The notes under the pieces: model-generated | The model's database searches: none | What the model was told of the DNA's origin: nothing | The model's input: the letters and a program-made list of their open reading frames with translations, nothing else | From: Sphingomonadales bacterium | GTDB taxonomy: Bacteria; Pseudomonadota; Alphaproteobacteria; Sphingomonadales; Sphingomonadaceae | NCBI GenBank assembly: GCA_005773165.1 | Contig: SXHP01000278.1 | Span: 1-33,328 of the forward strand | Reading direction: 5' to 3' | Length of the DNA stretch: 33,328 nt | Translations under genes and position numbers: made by a program | Part shown: positions 1 to 8,600 of the stretch, piece by piece | How positions within the stretch are numbered: position 1 is the first letter of the stretch | Layout: each line of letters opens with the position of its first letter

Positions 1-2
1 AG

Positions 3-257
3 GCGATCAAGCTCGGCGCGTCCCACTACCTCGCCAAACCGTCCAACACCGATGACATAGAGGCCGCGTTCAGCAAGGCCGCGGGCGATGACGCGGTGCC
101 GATCGGCGACCGCTCCACCTCCATCAAGACGCTGGAATGGGAGCGGATCAACGAAATGCTGGTGGAGACCGGCTGCAACATCTCCGAAACCGCGCGACGG
201 CTCGGCATGCACCGCCGTACCCTCGCGCGAAAGCTGGAAAAGCGTCCGATCCGATAG
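3..257 (+). CDS. Response regulator of the ActR/PrrA/RegA family, C-terminal part (cut by window edge)
   Basis: The reading frame is open from the first bases and ends at TAG 255-257, giving the last 84 residues of a response regulator. The first residues (GASHYLAKP) are the end of the receiver domain, with the conserved Lys-Pro of the last strand. A short linker leads to a Fis-type helix-turn-helix (HTH_8) with NISETARRLGMHRRTLARKL, the signature of the ActR/PrrA/RegA redox-responsive regulators of alphaproteobacteria. In that family the protein is phosphorylated by a membrane histidine kinase (RegB/PrrB/ActS) and activates respiratory and redox genes. The phospho-acceptor Asp lies outside the window. 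The kinase gene is not visible. No terminator with a T tract follows. Confidence 0.9.
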   Translation, partial: AIKLGASHYLAKPSNTDDIEAAFSKAAGDDAVPIGDRSTSIKTLEWERINEMLVETGCNISETARRLGMHRRTLARKLEKRPIR

Positions 258-472
258 CGGCGGCTTTGCTTCCGACAACGAGCGGCTGCGGCGGCAGGTC
301 GCGACGACGTGCGCGGGCACGCGATCGAGCACGGCGATCCGATCGGCCGATAGAACGCCGTCCAAGCCGCCCCCTCCCGTCGCCACAAGCGCTTGAGCCG
401 CGAGACCACAGTCTCCACGCACGCCCAATGGATGCGGCCCTTGCAGCTGAGAGATCGAGCTCGACGAGCGTT

Positions 473-489
473 TTGGCACAGCATCTGCA
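473..489 (+). promoter_or_regulatory. Sigma-54-type -24/-12 promoter for rtcBA
   Basis: The sequence TTGGCACAGCATCTGCA matches the sigma-54 consensus YTGGCACGN4TTGCW at nearly all informative positions. The invariant GG (475-476) and GC (487-488) are separated by exactly ten bases. rtcBA operons in many proteobacteria are sigma-54 dependent and activated by RtcR, so the location about 110 bp upstream of rtcB fits known biology. No RtcR gene is present in the window. Transcription would be expected to start near position 500. Confidence 0.7.
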
Positions 490-540
490 AATGGGATCAC
501 GCCGGATCACATGGTATCGAACGATCCGGCACACGCGGCC

Positions 541-568
541 GGGGCGGCCGGAATAGGCCGGCCGCCCC
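541..568 (+). repeat. Perfect 11-bp inverted repeat in the rtcB leader
   Basis: GGGGCGGCCGG (541-551) and its exact reverse complement (558-568) flank a 6-base loop, ending 21 bases before the rtcB ribosome binding site. No T tract follows, so it is unlikely to be an intrinsic terminator. Within a transcript starting near 500 it would form a very stable 5' UTR hairpin; a function is not demonstrated. Confidence 0.6.
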
Positions 569-599
569 CGAAGCGATACGACGTACATCGGAGGCAGGC

Positions 600-1823
600 A
601 TGAGCGCGAACTACGATCTCCAGACCGTCGAAGGCGGCGTGCCGATCAAGATGTGGACCCGCGGCGTGCCCGTCGACGACAAGGCACGCGCGCAGCTCGC
701 CAGCGCGGCGCGGATGCCGTTCGTCTTCAAGCACGTCGCGGCGATGCCCGACGTCCACGTCGGCATCGGCGCGACCGTCGGCTCGGTGATTCCGACCAAG
801 GGCGCGGTGATCCCGGCGGCGGTCGGCGTCGACATCGGCTGCGGCATGATGGCGGCGCGCACCTCGCTCATGGCGAGCGACCTTCCCGACAATCTGGAGG
901 GCGTCCGCGCCGCGATCGAGCGCGCGGTCCCGATCGGGCGCAGCATGAAGATGGGCAAGCGCGATCCTGGCTCGTGGGGCGATCCGCCGCCCGAGATCGT
1001 CGCGGCCTGGGCGACGCTCGCCGGACGCTTCGGCCAGATCGTCGCCAAATATCCGAAGCTCGCCAAGACCAACAATCTGGTCCACCTCGGCACGCTCGGC
1101 ACGGGCAATCACTTCATCGAAGTGTGCCTCGACACCGAGCAGCGGGTATGGGTCATGCTCCACTCCGGCTCTCGCGGGGTCGGCAACGCGATCGGCACCT
1201 TCTTCATCGAACTCGCGAAGCAGGACATGCGCAAGTGGCATCTCAACCTGCCGGACGAGGACCTCGCCTATTTTCCCGAAGGAACCGATCATTTCGACGA
1301 CTATGTCGAGGCGGTCGGCTGGGCGCAGGATTATGCGGCGCTCAACCGCCGCATGATGATGACCAACGTCATTCGCGCGATGCGCACCGTCATCGCCAAG
1401 CCGTTCGACGCGGAGCTGGAGGCGATCAACTGCCACCACAATTACGTGACGCGCGAGAACCATTTCGGCCAGAACGTGCTGATCACCCGCAAGGGCGCGG
1501 TGCGCGCGGCCAAGGGCGTGATGGGGATCATTCCGGGCTCGATGGGGGCGAAGTCGTTCATCGTCCGGGGCTTGGGCAACCCGGAGTCGTTCGACAGCTG
1601 CTCGCACGGCGCGGGCCGCCTGATGAGCCGGACCCAGGCCAAGCGCGAGGTCACGGTGGCGGAGCACGTCGCCGCGACCGCGGGCGTCGCCTGCCGCAAG
1701 GACGAGGGCGTGATCGACGAATCGCCCCGCGCCTACAAGCCGATCGAGGCGGTCATGGCGGCGCAGTCCGACCTGGTCGAGATCGTCCACACGCTGAAGC
1801 AGGTGGTCTGCGTTAAAGGCTGA
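600..1823 (+). CDS. rtcB: RNA-splicing ligase RtcB
   Basis: This 407-aa protein is a GTP- and Mn2+-dependent RNA ligase joining 2',3'-cyclic phosphate or 3'-phosphate ends to 5'-OH ends; its length matches the ~408 aa of E. coli RtcB. Visible family features are the metal-binding VDIGCGM segment with Cys81, the GTGNHFIEV and HSGSRGVGN motifs, NCHHNYV, GSMGAKSFIVRG, and SCSHGAGR with His336 at the position of the guanylylated histidine (His337 in E. coli). ATG 600 was chosen because GGAGG (590-594) lies five bases upstream and the family N-terminus starts there; the frame stays open further upstream without family similarity. It is followed after 26 bp by rtcA, an RNA-repair operon likely driven from the sigma-54 element at 473-489. 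Confidence 0.97.
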   Translation: MSANYDLQTVEGGVPIKMWTRGVPVDDKARAQLASAARMPFVFKHVAAMPDVHVGIGATVGSVIPTKGAVIPAAVGVDIGCGMMAARTSLMASDLPDNLEGVRAAIERAVPIGRSMKMGKRDPGSWGDPPPEIVAAWATLAGRFGQIVAKYPKLAKTNNLVHLGTLGTGNHFIEVCLDTEQRVWVMLHSGSRGVGNAIGTFFIELAKQDMRKWHLNLPDEDLAYFPEGTDHFDDYVEAVGWAQDYAALNRRMMMTNVIRAMRTVIAKPFDAELEAINCHHNYVTRENHFGQNVLITRKGAVRAAKGVMGIIPGSMGAKSFIVRGLGNPESFDSCSHGAGRLMSRTQAKREVTVAEHVAATAGVACRKDEGVIDESPRAYKPIEAVMAAQSDLVEIVHTLKQVVCVKG

Positions 1824-1849
1824 CGCGGACCACGACTATTGAAACAACC

Positions 1850-2863
1850 ATGATCGAGATCGACGGCTCCGAAGGCGAAGGCGGCGGCCAGGTCGTGCGC
1901 AATGCGTGTGCGCTGTCGCTCGTCACCGGCACGCCGTTCCGCATCGTCAACGTGCGCGGCGGGCGCGAAAAGCCCGGGCTGATGCGCCAGCACGTCACCG
2001 CGATCGAGGCCGCGTGCGCGGTCGGCGGCGCGGCGTGCGAAGGGCTGACGGTGGGCTCGGCGGAGTTCGTCTTCCGACCCGCCCGCGTCACCCCGGGCGA
2101 GTACCATTCCGCGGTCGGCACCGCCGGGTCGACCGGACTGGTCCTTCAGACCGTTCTGATGCCGCTCGCGATGGCGGCGGTGCCGTCGCGGCTGGTGCTC
2201 GAAGGCGGCACGCACAACATGATGGCGCCGCCCTTCGACTTCATCGCCAGAACGTTCCTGCCGGTCATCAACCGTATGGGGCCGACCGTCACCGCGCGGC
2301 TGGTCCGCCACGGCTTCTACCCGCGCGGCGGCGGTCGGATCAAAGTGGACATAGCTCCTGCCCCGCTGCGCGCGATCGACTGCACGGATCGCGGCGCGCT
2401 GATCGGCCGCTCGGGGCTGGCGGTCTTCGCCGGAATCCCGCCGGGCGTCGCCGACCGCGAGATCGCGACCGCGCGCCGCGCGCTCGACTGGCCCGAAGAC
2501 GCCTTTGCGGTCCGCGAACTGCCGGAAAGCCAAGGGCCGGGCAACATCCTGCTGTTGGAGGCGGCGTTCGAGCATGTCACCGAAGTGGTCAGCGGGTTCG
2601 GCAAGCTCGGCGTCTCGGCCGAACGCGTCGCGCAGACCGCCGCCGCCCGAATGGCGGGCTATCTCGCCTCGGACGCCTTCGCGGGACCGTACCTGGCCGA
2701 TCAGCTGCTGCTCCCCTTCGCGCTGACGGGCGCGGGCGCGTTCACGACGGTCAAGCCGAGCAGGCACAGCCTGACCGCGGCCGCGGTGATCGAGCGCTTC
2801 CTCGGACGGCGATGCGACTTCAACCACATGCCCTCTGGCACGCACCTCCTGCAGATCCGCTGA
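1850..2863 (+). CDS. rtcA: RNA 3'-terminal phosphate cyclase RtcA
   Basis: This 337-aa protein converts RNA 3'-phosphate ends to 2',3'-cyclic phosphates using ATP, through a covalent His-AMP intermediate. Family motifs include the N-terminal IDGSEGEGGGQVVRNA, the RGGREKPGLMRQH segment, the EGGTHNMMAPPFDF segment and GFYPRGGGRI. The SRHSLTAAAVIERFL segment near the C-terminus carries His306, at the position of the adenylylated His309 of E. coli RtcA. ATG 1850 starts directly at the conserved N-terminus. The ribosome binding site is weak, so coupling to rtcB, which ends 26 bp upstream, is plausible. RtcA and RtcB act on the same class of broken RNA ends. Confidence 0.96.
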   Translation: MIEIDGSEGEGGGQVVRNACALSLVTGTPFRIVNVRGGREKPGLMRQHVTAIEAACAVGGAACEGLTVGSAEFVFRPARVTPGEYHSAVGTAGSTGLVLQTVLMPLAMAAVPSRLVLEGGTHNMMAPPFDFIARTFLPVINRMGPTVTARLVRHGFYPRGGGRIKVDIAPAPLRAIDCTDRGALIGRSGLAVFAGIPPGVADREIATARRALDWPEDAFAVRELPESQGPGNILLLEAAFEHVTEVVSGFGKLGVSAERVAQTAAARMAGYLASDAFAGPYLADQLLLPFALTGAGAFTTVKPSRHSLTAAAVIERFLGRRCDFNHMPSGTHLLQIR

Positions 2864-3075
2864 ACCCCGCCTGCGGCTCGCCAAGGCGATCCGTGATCTG
2901 TGAGAGGTGGAAAGGCGGCGCCGCACAGACGACAAAACGGGCACTCAGATCATCGGCAAGTTCCCCTGTCACAGGCAAAGTCGAGTATCACCTCTCCAGA
3001 GTGTCTGAGACCGGCCGGGAGCGGCTTGACAGCTTAAGGCGATCTTGCGCGATCAGCAGACGCAAGCGCCCGATT

Positions 3076-3804
3076 TCATACCCGCTCGGTCATGGCGCCA
3101 TCATGGAACCCAGCTTGCCGCACTTCCTCCGCCTTGGTTCGCTTGAAGTCGGCAAGTCGCTTCCCGTCTTCGTCCCAAAAGATTGCACCGGTCGGCATCA
3201 AGGATTCGATCCGATCGAGCCGGAAACATCGAAAGTCCTCCGCCAGTTCGCACCAGGCGGCCAACAGCCAGGCGGGGCCGAAGAAATTGATGGAGAGCGG
3301 GCGCACGGTGCGAGTGGTACGAGCGCCATTCAGCGCTTGGTATTCGATCACCAGTACGCGTCGATGTTGCGCGGCACGCTTCAATTCGAGCAGATCGACT
3401 TTGGGCGCATGGCGCTCCATCCATTGCGGCGCCCAGAATATGTTCTGATCGATTCCCGCCTGACCCGACGCGGGCAAGACGGCTCGTATTTTCGCCAGCG
3501 CCGCAGCGGCTTGCCCGCCTACGGCCTCATCGCTCCAGGTGGCGAGCACGCGCGCGCCGAACGCCAACGCTTCCGCTTCTTCGGCCGTGAGGTTCAGCGG
3601 GGGTAGATGATAGCCGGGCTCGAGCGTGTAGCCCACGCCGGCTTCGCCGCGCACCGGAACGCCTGTCGCGACAAGAGCATCGATGTCGCGGTACACCGTG
3701 CGGATGGACACTTCGAGCATCGTAGCGAGGTCCGCGGCCGTGCTGACCCGACGGCCCCTAAGCAGTTCGAGCAGGGCAAGGAGGCGATCGGCTCGGCGCG
3801 TCAT
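3076..3804 (-). CDS. HTH/WYL-domain transcriptional regulator (YafY type)
   Basis: This 242-aa regulator has an N-terminal winged helix (residues ~1-60; VSIRTVYRDIDALVATGVPV is the DeoR/HTH_11 recognition region). A WYL domain follows (~130-205), in which the eponymous Trp-Tyr-Leu reads Trp-Leu-Leu (PAWLLAAWCE), with FRCFRLDRIESL after it. WYL domains bind ligands, often nucleotides or nucleic acids, and modulate DNA binding. It is transcribed away from the TfoX-N/VOC pair, with only 52 bp between the start codons, so it probably controls that shared promoter region and itself. It is convergent with rtcA, with a 212-bp spacer lacking a recognisable gene. Confidence 0.9.
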   Translation of the reverse strand: MTRRADRLLALLELLRGRRVSTAADLATMLEVSIRTVYRDIDALVATGVPVRGEAGVGYTLEPGYHLPPLNLTAEEAEALAFGARVLATWSDEAVGGQAAAALAKIRAVLPASGQAGIDQNIFWAPQWMERHAPKVDLLELKRAAQHRRVLVIEYQALNGARTTRTVRPLSINFFGPAWLLAAWCELAEDFRCFRLDRIESLMPTGAIFWDEDGKRLADFKRTKAEEVRQAGFHDGAMTERV

Positions 3805-3856
3805 GCTGACACCACGTTGGCAGGAGCCCGCGTGTAAGCAAAGGATCGATTGAACG

Positions 3857-4240
3857 ATGGTGAGGCGGGCGAAAGTGCGTTACGATCCGAAGCAGTTGCA
3901 GGCGGTGATCGAGGCCGCGAGTCCGCCCGACCTCGAACTTGGGTTCCGCCCGATGTTCGGCGGGATCATGGGCTATGCCTCCGGGCTGGCGTTCGTGTCT
4001 CTCTCGAACGTGGGACTCGCGCTCAAGATGACCGGCGCGGATCACGCGGCGTTGAGCGGGGCGCCCGGCGTTGAGCCGCTACGGTATGAACCGGACGATC
4101 CGCCGAGCAAAAGTTACCTCCTGCTTCCGGACGCGATGTTATCCGATCTCGACAGCCTTCGATTGTGGATTGCGCGCAGTGCAGCAGGCCTGAAACCGAC
4201 GACCAGGAAGCTGCGCAAGAAACCTATGGAGGGCAAATGA
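3857..4240 (+). CDS. TfoX N-terminal domain protein
   Basis: This 127-aa protein matches the stand-alone TfoX/Sxy N-terminal domain family: RPMFGGIMGYASGLAFVSLSN resembles the characteristic 'mFGg.gly..g..fa.i' region, followed by lysine-containing strands and the YLLLP/LRLWI segment. In gammaproteobacteria TfoX regulates competence; stand-alone TfoX-N proteins elsewhere have no established role. The basic C-terminal tail (TTRKLRKKPMEGK) is common in this family. Its stop overlaps the start of the VOC gene (ATGA), so the two are co-translated. A divergent WYL regulator lies 52 bp upstream. Confidence 0.85.
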   Translation: MVRRAKVRYDPKQLQAVIEAASPPDLELGFRPMFGGIMGYASGLAFVSLSNVGLALKMTGADHAALSGAPGVEPLRYEPDDPPSKSYLLLPDAMLSDLDSLRLWIARSAAGLKPTTRKLRKKPMEGK

Positions 4241-4575
4241 TGTCTCGAATCTGCTTCGTCGAACTACCGGCGACCGACCTGGTCTCAGCCCGCTCCTTCT
4301 ATGCCGATGCGTTCGGGCTTGCGTTTGTCGACTTCGGCCCAAGCTACGCCTGCACGTTGACCGGCGACGTGGACATCGGCTTGCAGGCTGACGCAAGCGA
4401 GGCCACTTCCGCCCCCCTTGCGGTCATCGCGGTCGATGATCTGGAGGCGTCCCTCGAAGCAGTAGGCAAGGCGGGAGGGGTTATCACCAAACCGGTGTTC
4501 GCCTTTCCGGGCGGCCGACGCTTCCACTTCCGCGATCCAAGCGGAAACGAGCTTGCCGCGCTCAAGGCTGACTGA
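4237..4575 (+). CDS. VOC (glyoxalase/bleomycin-resistance fold) family protein
   Basis: This 112-aa single-module VOC protein begins with SRICFVELPATDLVSARSFYADAFGL, the usual strand-helix of the fold, and ends with GRRFHFRDPSGNELAAL, the terminal strand with the conserved metal-ligand region (DPSGNEL). VOC proteins include glyoxalases, dioxygenases and drug-binding proteins; the substrate cannot be inferred here. ATG 4237 overlaps the stop of the TfoX-N gene, and TGGAGGG just upstream acts as ribosome binding site. A second in-frame ATG follows at 4240. Confidence 0.9.
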   Translation: MMSRICFVELPATDLVSARSFYADAFGLAFVDFGPSYACTLTGDVDIGLQADASEATSAPLAVIAVDDLEASLEAVGKAGGVITKPVFAFPGGRRFHFRDPSGNELAALKAD

Positions 4576-5129
4576 CGAACTTCGGGCGCACGACTTGCGC
4601 GTCACTACCGGTGGGTTCTGACGCTCGATCCCGACGCATGACTCACCCGCATCAAGCAGCTGTTCGCCGATCGCCTGAGCGCGGCCGACCGCCCTAGCCG
4701 CCACAGCCCGCCAGCCTTCAGCTCGGGACGCAGCACCGCATTGACTAACTAGCGTTGCGTGTCGCCTGGGTCAGACGCGATCATCTGCACCCGATCGCTC
4801 GGCCAGCCGATGCGCTCCAGCGCCTATTCTGCAATGCGATCCAATTGGCGGTGCATGTTGCGCCTGTCACCGGCGGCGGTCGCAGCTGGAGGCGACGTAT
4901 TCATAGTTCGAGAACCCAAACCGCTAATCGACTGCACTGGATCGCTTAGGTCAGTTTACCCGTCGCACGAGTATAAGCGCCCGACGTGTCGTCGCTTTCC
5001 GCCGTGAGCGACGCACGACGGCCCGCTCCAAAATGGACCTACCCGTCGCTTCTTTTGCCTTTGCGACGGGGGTGACCGCCCGCTAGCGTCCCGAACCGAA
5101 GCTCTACGAAAAGGAGCCAAGGGGGCGTC
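4576..5129. other. Intergenic region upstream of the helicase module
   Basis: This 554-bp stretch has only short frames without family similarity. Around 4600-4690 a frame resembling protein (LTLDPDA, a stop, then LTRIKQLFADRLSA) suggests decayed coding DNA, but I cannot name a family. The right half holds a cluster of CGTCGC/GCGACG hexamers described separately; the promoter of the downstream module must lie here. Confidence 0.5.
4961..5070 (+). promoter_or_regulatory. Cluster of CGTCGC hexamers and hairpin upstream of the helicase module
   Basis: CGTCGC occurs at 4961-4966, 4990-4995 and 5044-5049, and its complement GCGACG at 5008-5013 and 5063-5068. The last pair is part of a perfect 8-bp inverted repeat, CCCGTCGC (5042-5049) and GCGACGGG (5063-5070), 60 bp before the first start codon. 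The 4990-5013 pair is also an inverted repeat. This may be an operator array or a leader hairpin; no regulator gene is linked to it. Confidence 0.4.
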
Positions 5130-5489
5130 ATGCTGTTCAGGATCGAAGCCGCGATTGCGTCCACGGTCGGCTTTGCCTCGCACCAGAACGCCGTGCCGCT
5201 CCTTCGCGAACTGAAGATTGTCGGTCAGGGCGACGGGCAGGCAGAGGACCTTCGGCTGGCGCTGCGTGCCGACCCGCCGTTCGTAGCGGAAAAGACGTGG
5301 AAGCTCGATCGCCTTGCTGCCGGCGATGAACTCACCATCAATGATCGCGATGTTGCGCTGAACGCCACCATGCTCGCCGGCCTTACCGAAAGCATGAGGG
5401 GCAGCATCACGCTGACCTTGTCCGATCGGCACGGCGCGGAGTTCGCCGCCCTTGTCCGACCCGTCGAACTGCTCGCGCATTCCGAATGA
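5130..5489 (+). CDS. N-terminal fragment of the DUF4011 helicase-nuclease (split by an in-frame TGA)
   Basis: The 119 residues (RIEAAIASTVGFASHQNAVP ... VRPVELLAHSE) match the beta-rich N-terminal domain I know from the start of DUF4011-type helicases. The frame is the same as that of the large downstream gene, but it stops at TGA 5487-5489 and again at TAG 5565-5567. Between and after these stops the frame reads GGLSTMAELLPAFVMPNDP and then AASDALRRAGKAHAIDGYES, both family-like. In relatives the residue at the TGA is, from memory, Trp (E-W-G-G), one base from TGA. ATG 5130 follows AAGGAG (5111-5116) and AGGGGG (5120-5125). As annotated this is only the first piece of a ~1950-codon gene. Confidence 0.75.
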   Translation: MLFRIEAAIASTVGFASHQNAVPLLRELKIVGQGDGQAEDLRLALRADPPFVAEKTWKLDRLAAGDELTINDRDVALNATMLAGLTESMRGSITLTLSDRHGAEFAALVRPVELLAHSE

Positions 5490-5651
5490 GGTGGGTTGTC
5501 CACCATGGCGGAGCTGCTGCCCGCGTTCGTGATGCCGAACGATCCGGCGGTCGATCGCGTGCTGTAGGCGGCATCGGATGCCCTGCGCCGCGCCGGCAAG
5601 GCGCACGCGATCGATGGTTACGAGAGCCGCGACAAGGGCCGGGTCTGGCAG

Positions 5652-8600
5652 ATGGCCGCTGCGATCTGGACGGCCGTCACGGGGCTCCGACTGTCTTACG
5701 CGCTGCCGCCCGCCAGCTTCGAACGCACGGGACAGAAGGTTCGCACGCCTGGCGCGATCCTGGACGGACGGGTGGCGACCTGTCTCGACACCGCGCTTCT
5801 GTTCGCCGCCGCGTTGGAGCAGGCAGGGCTGAACCCGCTCGTGGTGTTTACCCGGGGCCATGCCTTCGCCGGGGTGTGGCTGCAGCCGGTCGAGTTCGCG
5901 AACCTTCTAACCGACGAGGCGGCGGCGCTGCGCCGGCGTACCGACCTTGACGACTTGCTGGTGTTCGAGACCACGCTGGCGACCCACGAGCCGCCCGCCA
6001 CCTTCACCCAGGCGATCGCCGCCGCTCAGCGCTTGCTTGGCGAAGGAGCCGCTGTGCCGTTCGAGATGGCGATCGACATCCGTCGCGCCCGCATGCAACG
6101 CATCCGCCCGCTCGGAGTGGCGGCGGGCACTCCCGACCGCCTAGTCGAGGACGGCGCGGCGGTAGTCGACGGGCTGGACGAGGCGCCGGCGTTGGGCGGG
6201 TTCTCGGTCGAGGTCGAGGAGACTTCATCGGCCCCGGCCGATCGCGTGCGGCAATGGCAACGCAAGCTGCTCAATCTCACCACCGCCAATCGGCTGCTCC
6301 ACGTTCCCGACGGCGGCAAGGCGCTTCGCCTCTTGTGTCCCGATCCCGGCAGGCTCGAGGACCTGCTCGCATCGGGACGCAAGGTGCGTATCACCGCCAT
6401 GCCCGATCTGCAAACGGGCGGGCGGGACGTGAAGCTCTACGACCAGCAGACGCTGTCGTCGCTCCGCGACGAGGTAGCGGCCCAAGCGCTGGGGCGGGGC
6501 GAGGCGCTTTCGACGCTTCCCAAGGACAAGCTCGATAGTGCGCTGGTGGAGCTCTACCGCAAGGCTCGCACCGACATGGAGGAAGGAGGCGCCAACACCC
6601 TGTTCCTCGCGCTGGGTTTCCTGAGGTGGAAGAAGTCGGCGGGGGAGGAGAAGAGCTATCGCGCGCCGCTGATCCTGCTGCCCGTCCGGCTAGAGCGCAA
6701 GTCGGCGCTGTCGGGCGTGGTCATGGTGAGCCATGAGGACGAGCCGCGGTTCAATCTGACGCTCCTGGAGCTTCTCCGGCAGGATTTCGAGCTAGGCATT
6801 CCGGGTCTCGGCGGGGATCTGCCGAAGGACGAGCACGGTGTTGACGTGGCCGCGGTGTGGCGTTCGGTGCGAATCGCCGTGCGCGACATTCCGGGATTCG
6901 AGGTGGTGCCCGACGTGGTGCTGGGCACCTTCTCCTTCGCCAAATACCTGATGTGGAAGGACCTGGTCGATCGCGCCGATCGGCTCAAGGAGAGCTTGCT
7001 CGTCCGCCACCTGCTGGAACGCGAGAGCAACGTGTTCGAGAACGGAGCGGCGCTCCCGCGCGCCGACGAGCTGGACGCGACCGTCGATCCCGGATCGCTG
7101 TTCACGCCCCTGCCCGCCGACAGTTCGCAACTGGCGGCGGTGGTCGCGTCGGCGCGCGGGCAAAGCTTCGTGCTGGACGGCCCGCCCGGCTGCGGCAAGT
7201 CGCAGACGATCGCCAACATGATCGCGCACAACCTGGCGCTCGGCCGCCGCGTGCTGTTCGTCGCAGAGAAGCGCGCGGCGCTCGAAGTCGTCCAGCGACG
7301 GCTGGCGGAGAAGGGCCTGGGTCCGTTCTGCCTGGAACTCCATTCGGCCAAGGCGACCAAGGCTGCCGTGCTGAAGCAGCTCGATCAGGCGTGGACGACC
7401 CGCGATGCGCTAACCACGGAGGAGTGGGAGCGCGAAGCGGCCGAGGCGCGGACGTTGCGCGGGGAGCTGAACGCGGTGGTCGACCTGTTGCACCGGGTTG
7501 AGCCGAACGGTTGGACGATCCATCGGGCGATCGGTGTGTCGGTGCGTGACGGCGGCGAGAGCGCGCCGCGGCTCCGCTTCGCACCCGGCGCTCGCCACGA
7601 CAGGGCCGACATGGCGCGCTTGCGTGACATCGCGCGTCGGCTGGGCCTCGCCTGGCGCGAGGTGGGCGACCTGCCGGCGGAACTCGGCGCCATCGCCGTG
7701 ACCGATTGGTCGCCGAGCTGGGAAGGCGATGTGGTCGCCACCGCGACTGCTCTGGCGCCTGTCCTCGACGCGCTCGACGAAGCCCGCGTGTTGCTTCTGA
7801 AGGCGACGGCGCTGCCGCTCGCGGCTTCAGATCGCGCGGGCCTGGGTCGGCTGCTCGGCTTTGTTCGGCTGCTGCTCGGCATGCACGGGCACGACCTGCG
7901 CTTCGCCTTCGCGCCCACCATGGCCGACCAGGTCACCGCCGCGCGCGAGGGCGCCGCGTTGATCAAGGAACATCGGACGGAGGAGCAGGGGCTCTCCGCA
8001 CCCTATGCGCCCGAGGCCGCACGTCGCATCGACATCGCGGAGACCGAGGTGGCCTGGGCCGAGGCGAGGGCCCGCTGGTGGATTTTCGCCACCTTCGCCA
8101 AGCGCCGCGTCGCCCGCGATCTGGCGCGCGGAGGCGGTGCGGCGGGCGAGGTCGATCCAACCCAGGACCTGCCGCGGCTCGCGCGCATGCGCGATCTGCT
8201 CGAACGAATTGATACTCTTGGTCAGCGCGCGAGCGGCCTTCCCGGCTGGTCCGGCCTGTCCACGTCGCCGGAGGCTGTTGAGGCGGCGATCGCGCGCGCC
8301 GACCGGCTCCGCGCGGGCATCGCGGCGGAAGCCGACGGCGCGGATGAACTGCTCGCGCTACGCGCTGCGGCGTCCCGCCTGCTGGTGGAGGGCAACGATC
8401 TGCTGGCGCCGGACGGGAGCATTGCTCAAAGCGCCGACCGGCTCGACGCCGCGCTGGGAGCGTTCGACCGCGCCGCCGACCGCTTCGCCGAGCTGGCCGG
8501 CAGCACCGAAGCGGCGTCTTTTGACACGCTGCGGTCACAGGCGACGACGGTCGTCGCCCATGGTCGGCGGTTGCGGGACTGGACCGCGTGGCGCCGCGTG

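Larger units (their letters stand above)
258..599. other. Intergenic region upstream of rtcB
   Basis: These 342 bases lie between the response regulator and rtcB and hold no convincing gene; the open frames here have no family match I recognise. They contain a sigma-54-like promoter (473-489) and a perfect 11-bp inverted repeat (541-568), listed separately. Confidence 0.6.

Noticed and set aside
393..599. Longer rtcB start at 393
   Set aside because: The extra 69 residues have no family similarity; GGAGG precedes ATG 600 and the known RtcB N-terminus begins there. The -24/-12 element would also lie inside the longer frame.
507..1790. Long minus-strand open frame opposite rtcB
   Set aside because: Antisense shadow of a clearly identified gene; Arg/Asp/His-rich composition typical of such shadows in GC-rich DNA.
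1906..3606. 566-codon plus-strand frame overlapping rtcA and the WYL gene
   Set aside because: Out of frame with two well-recognised genes; Arg-rich and without any motif.
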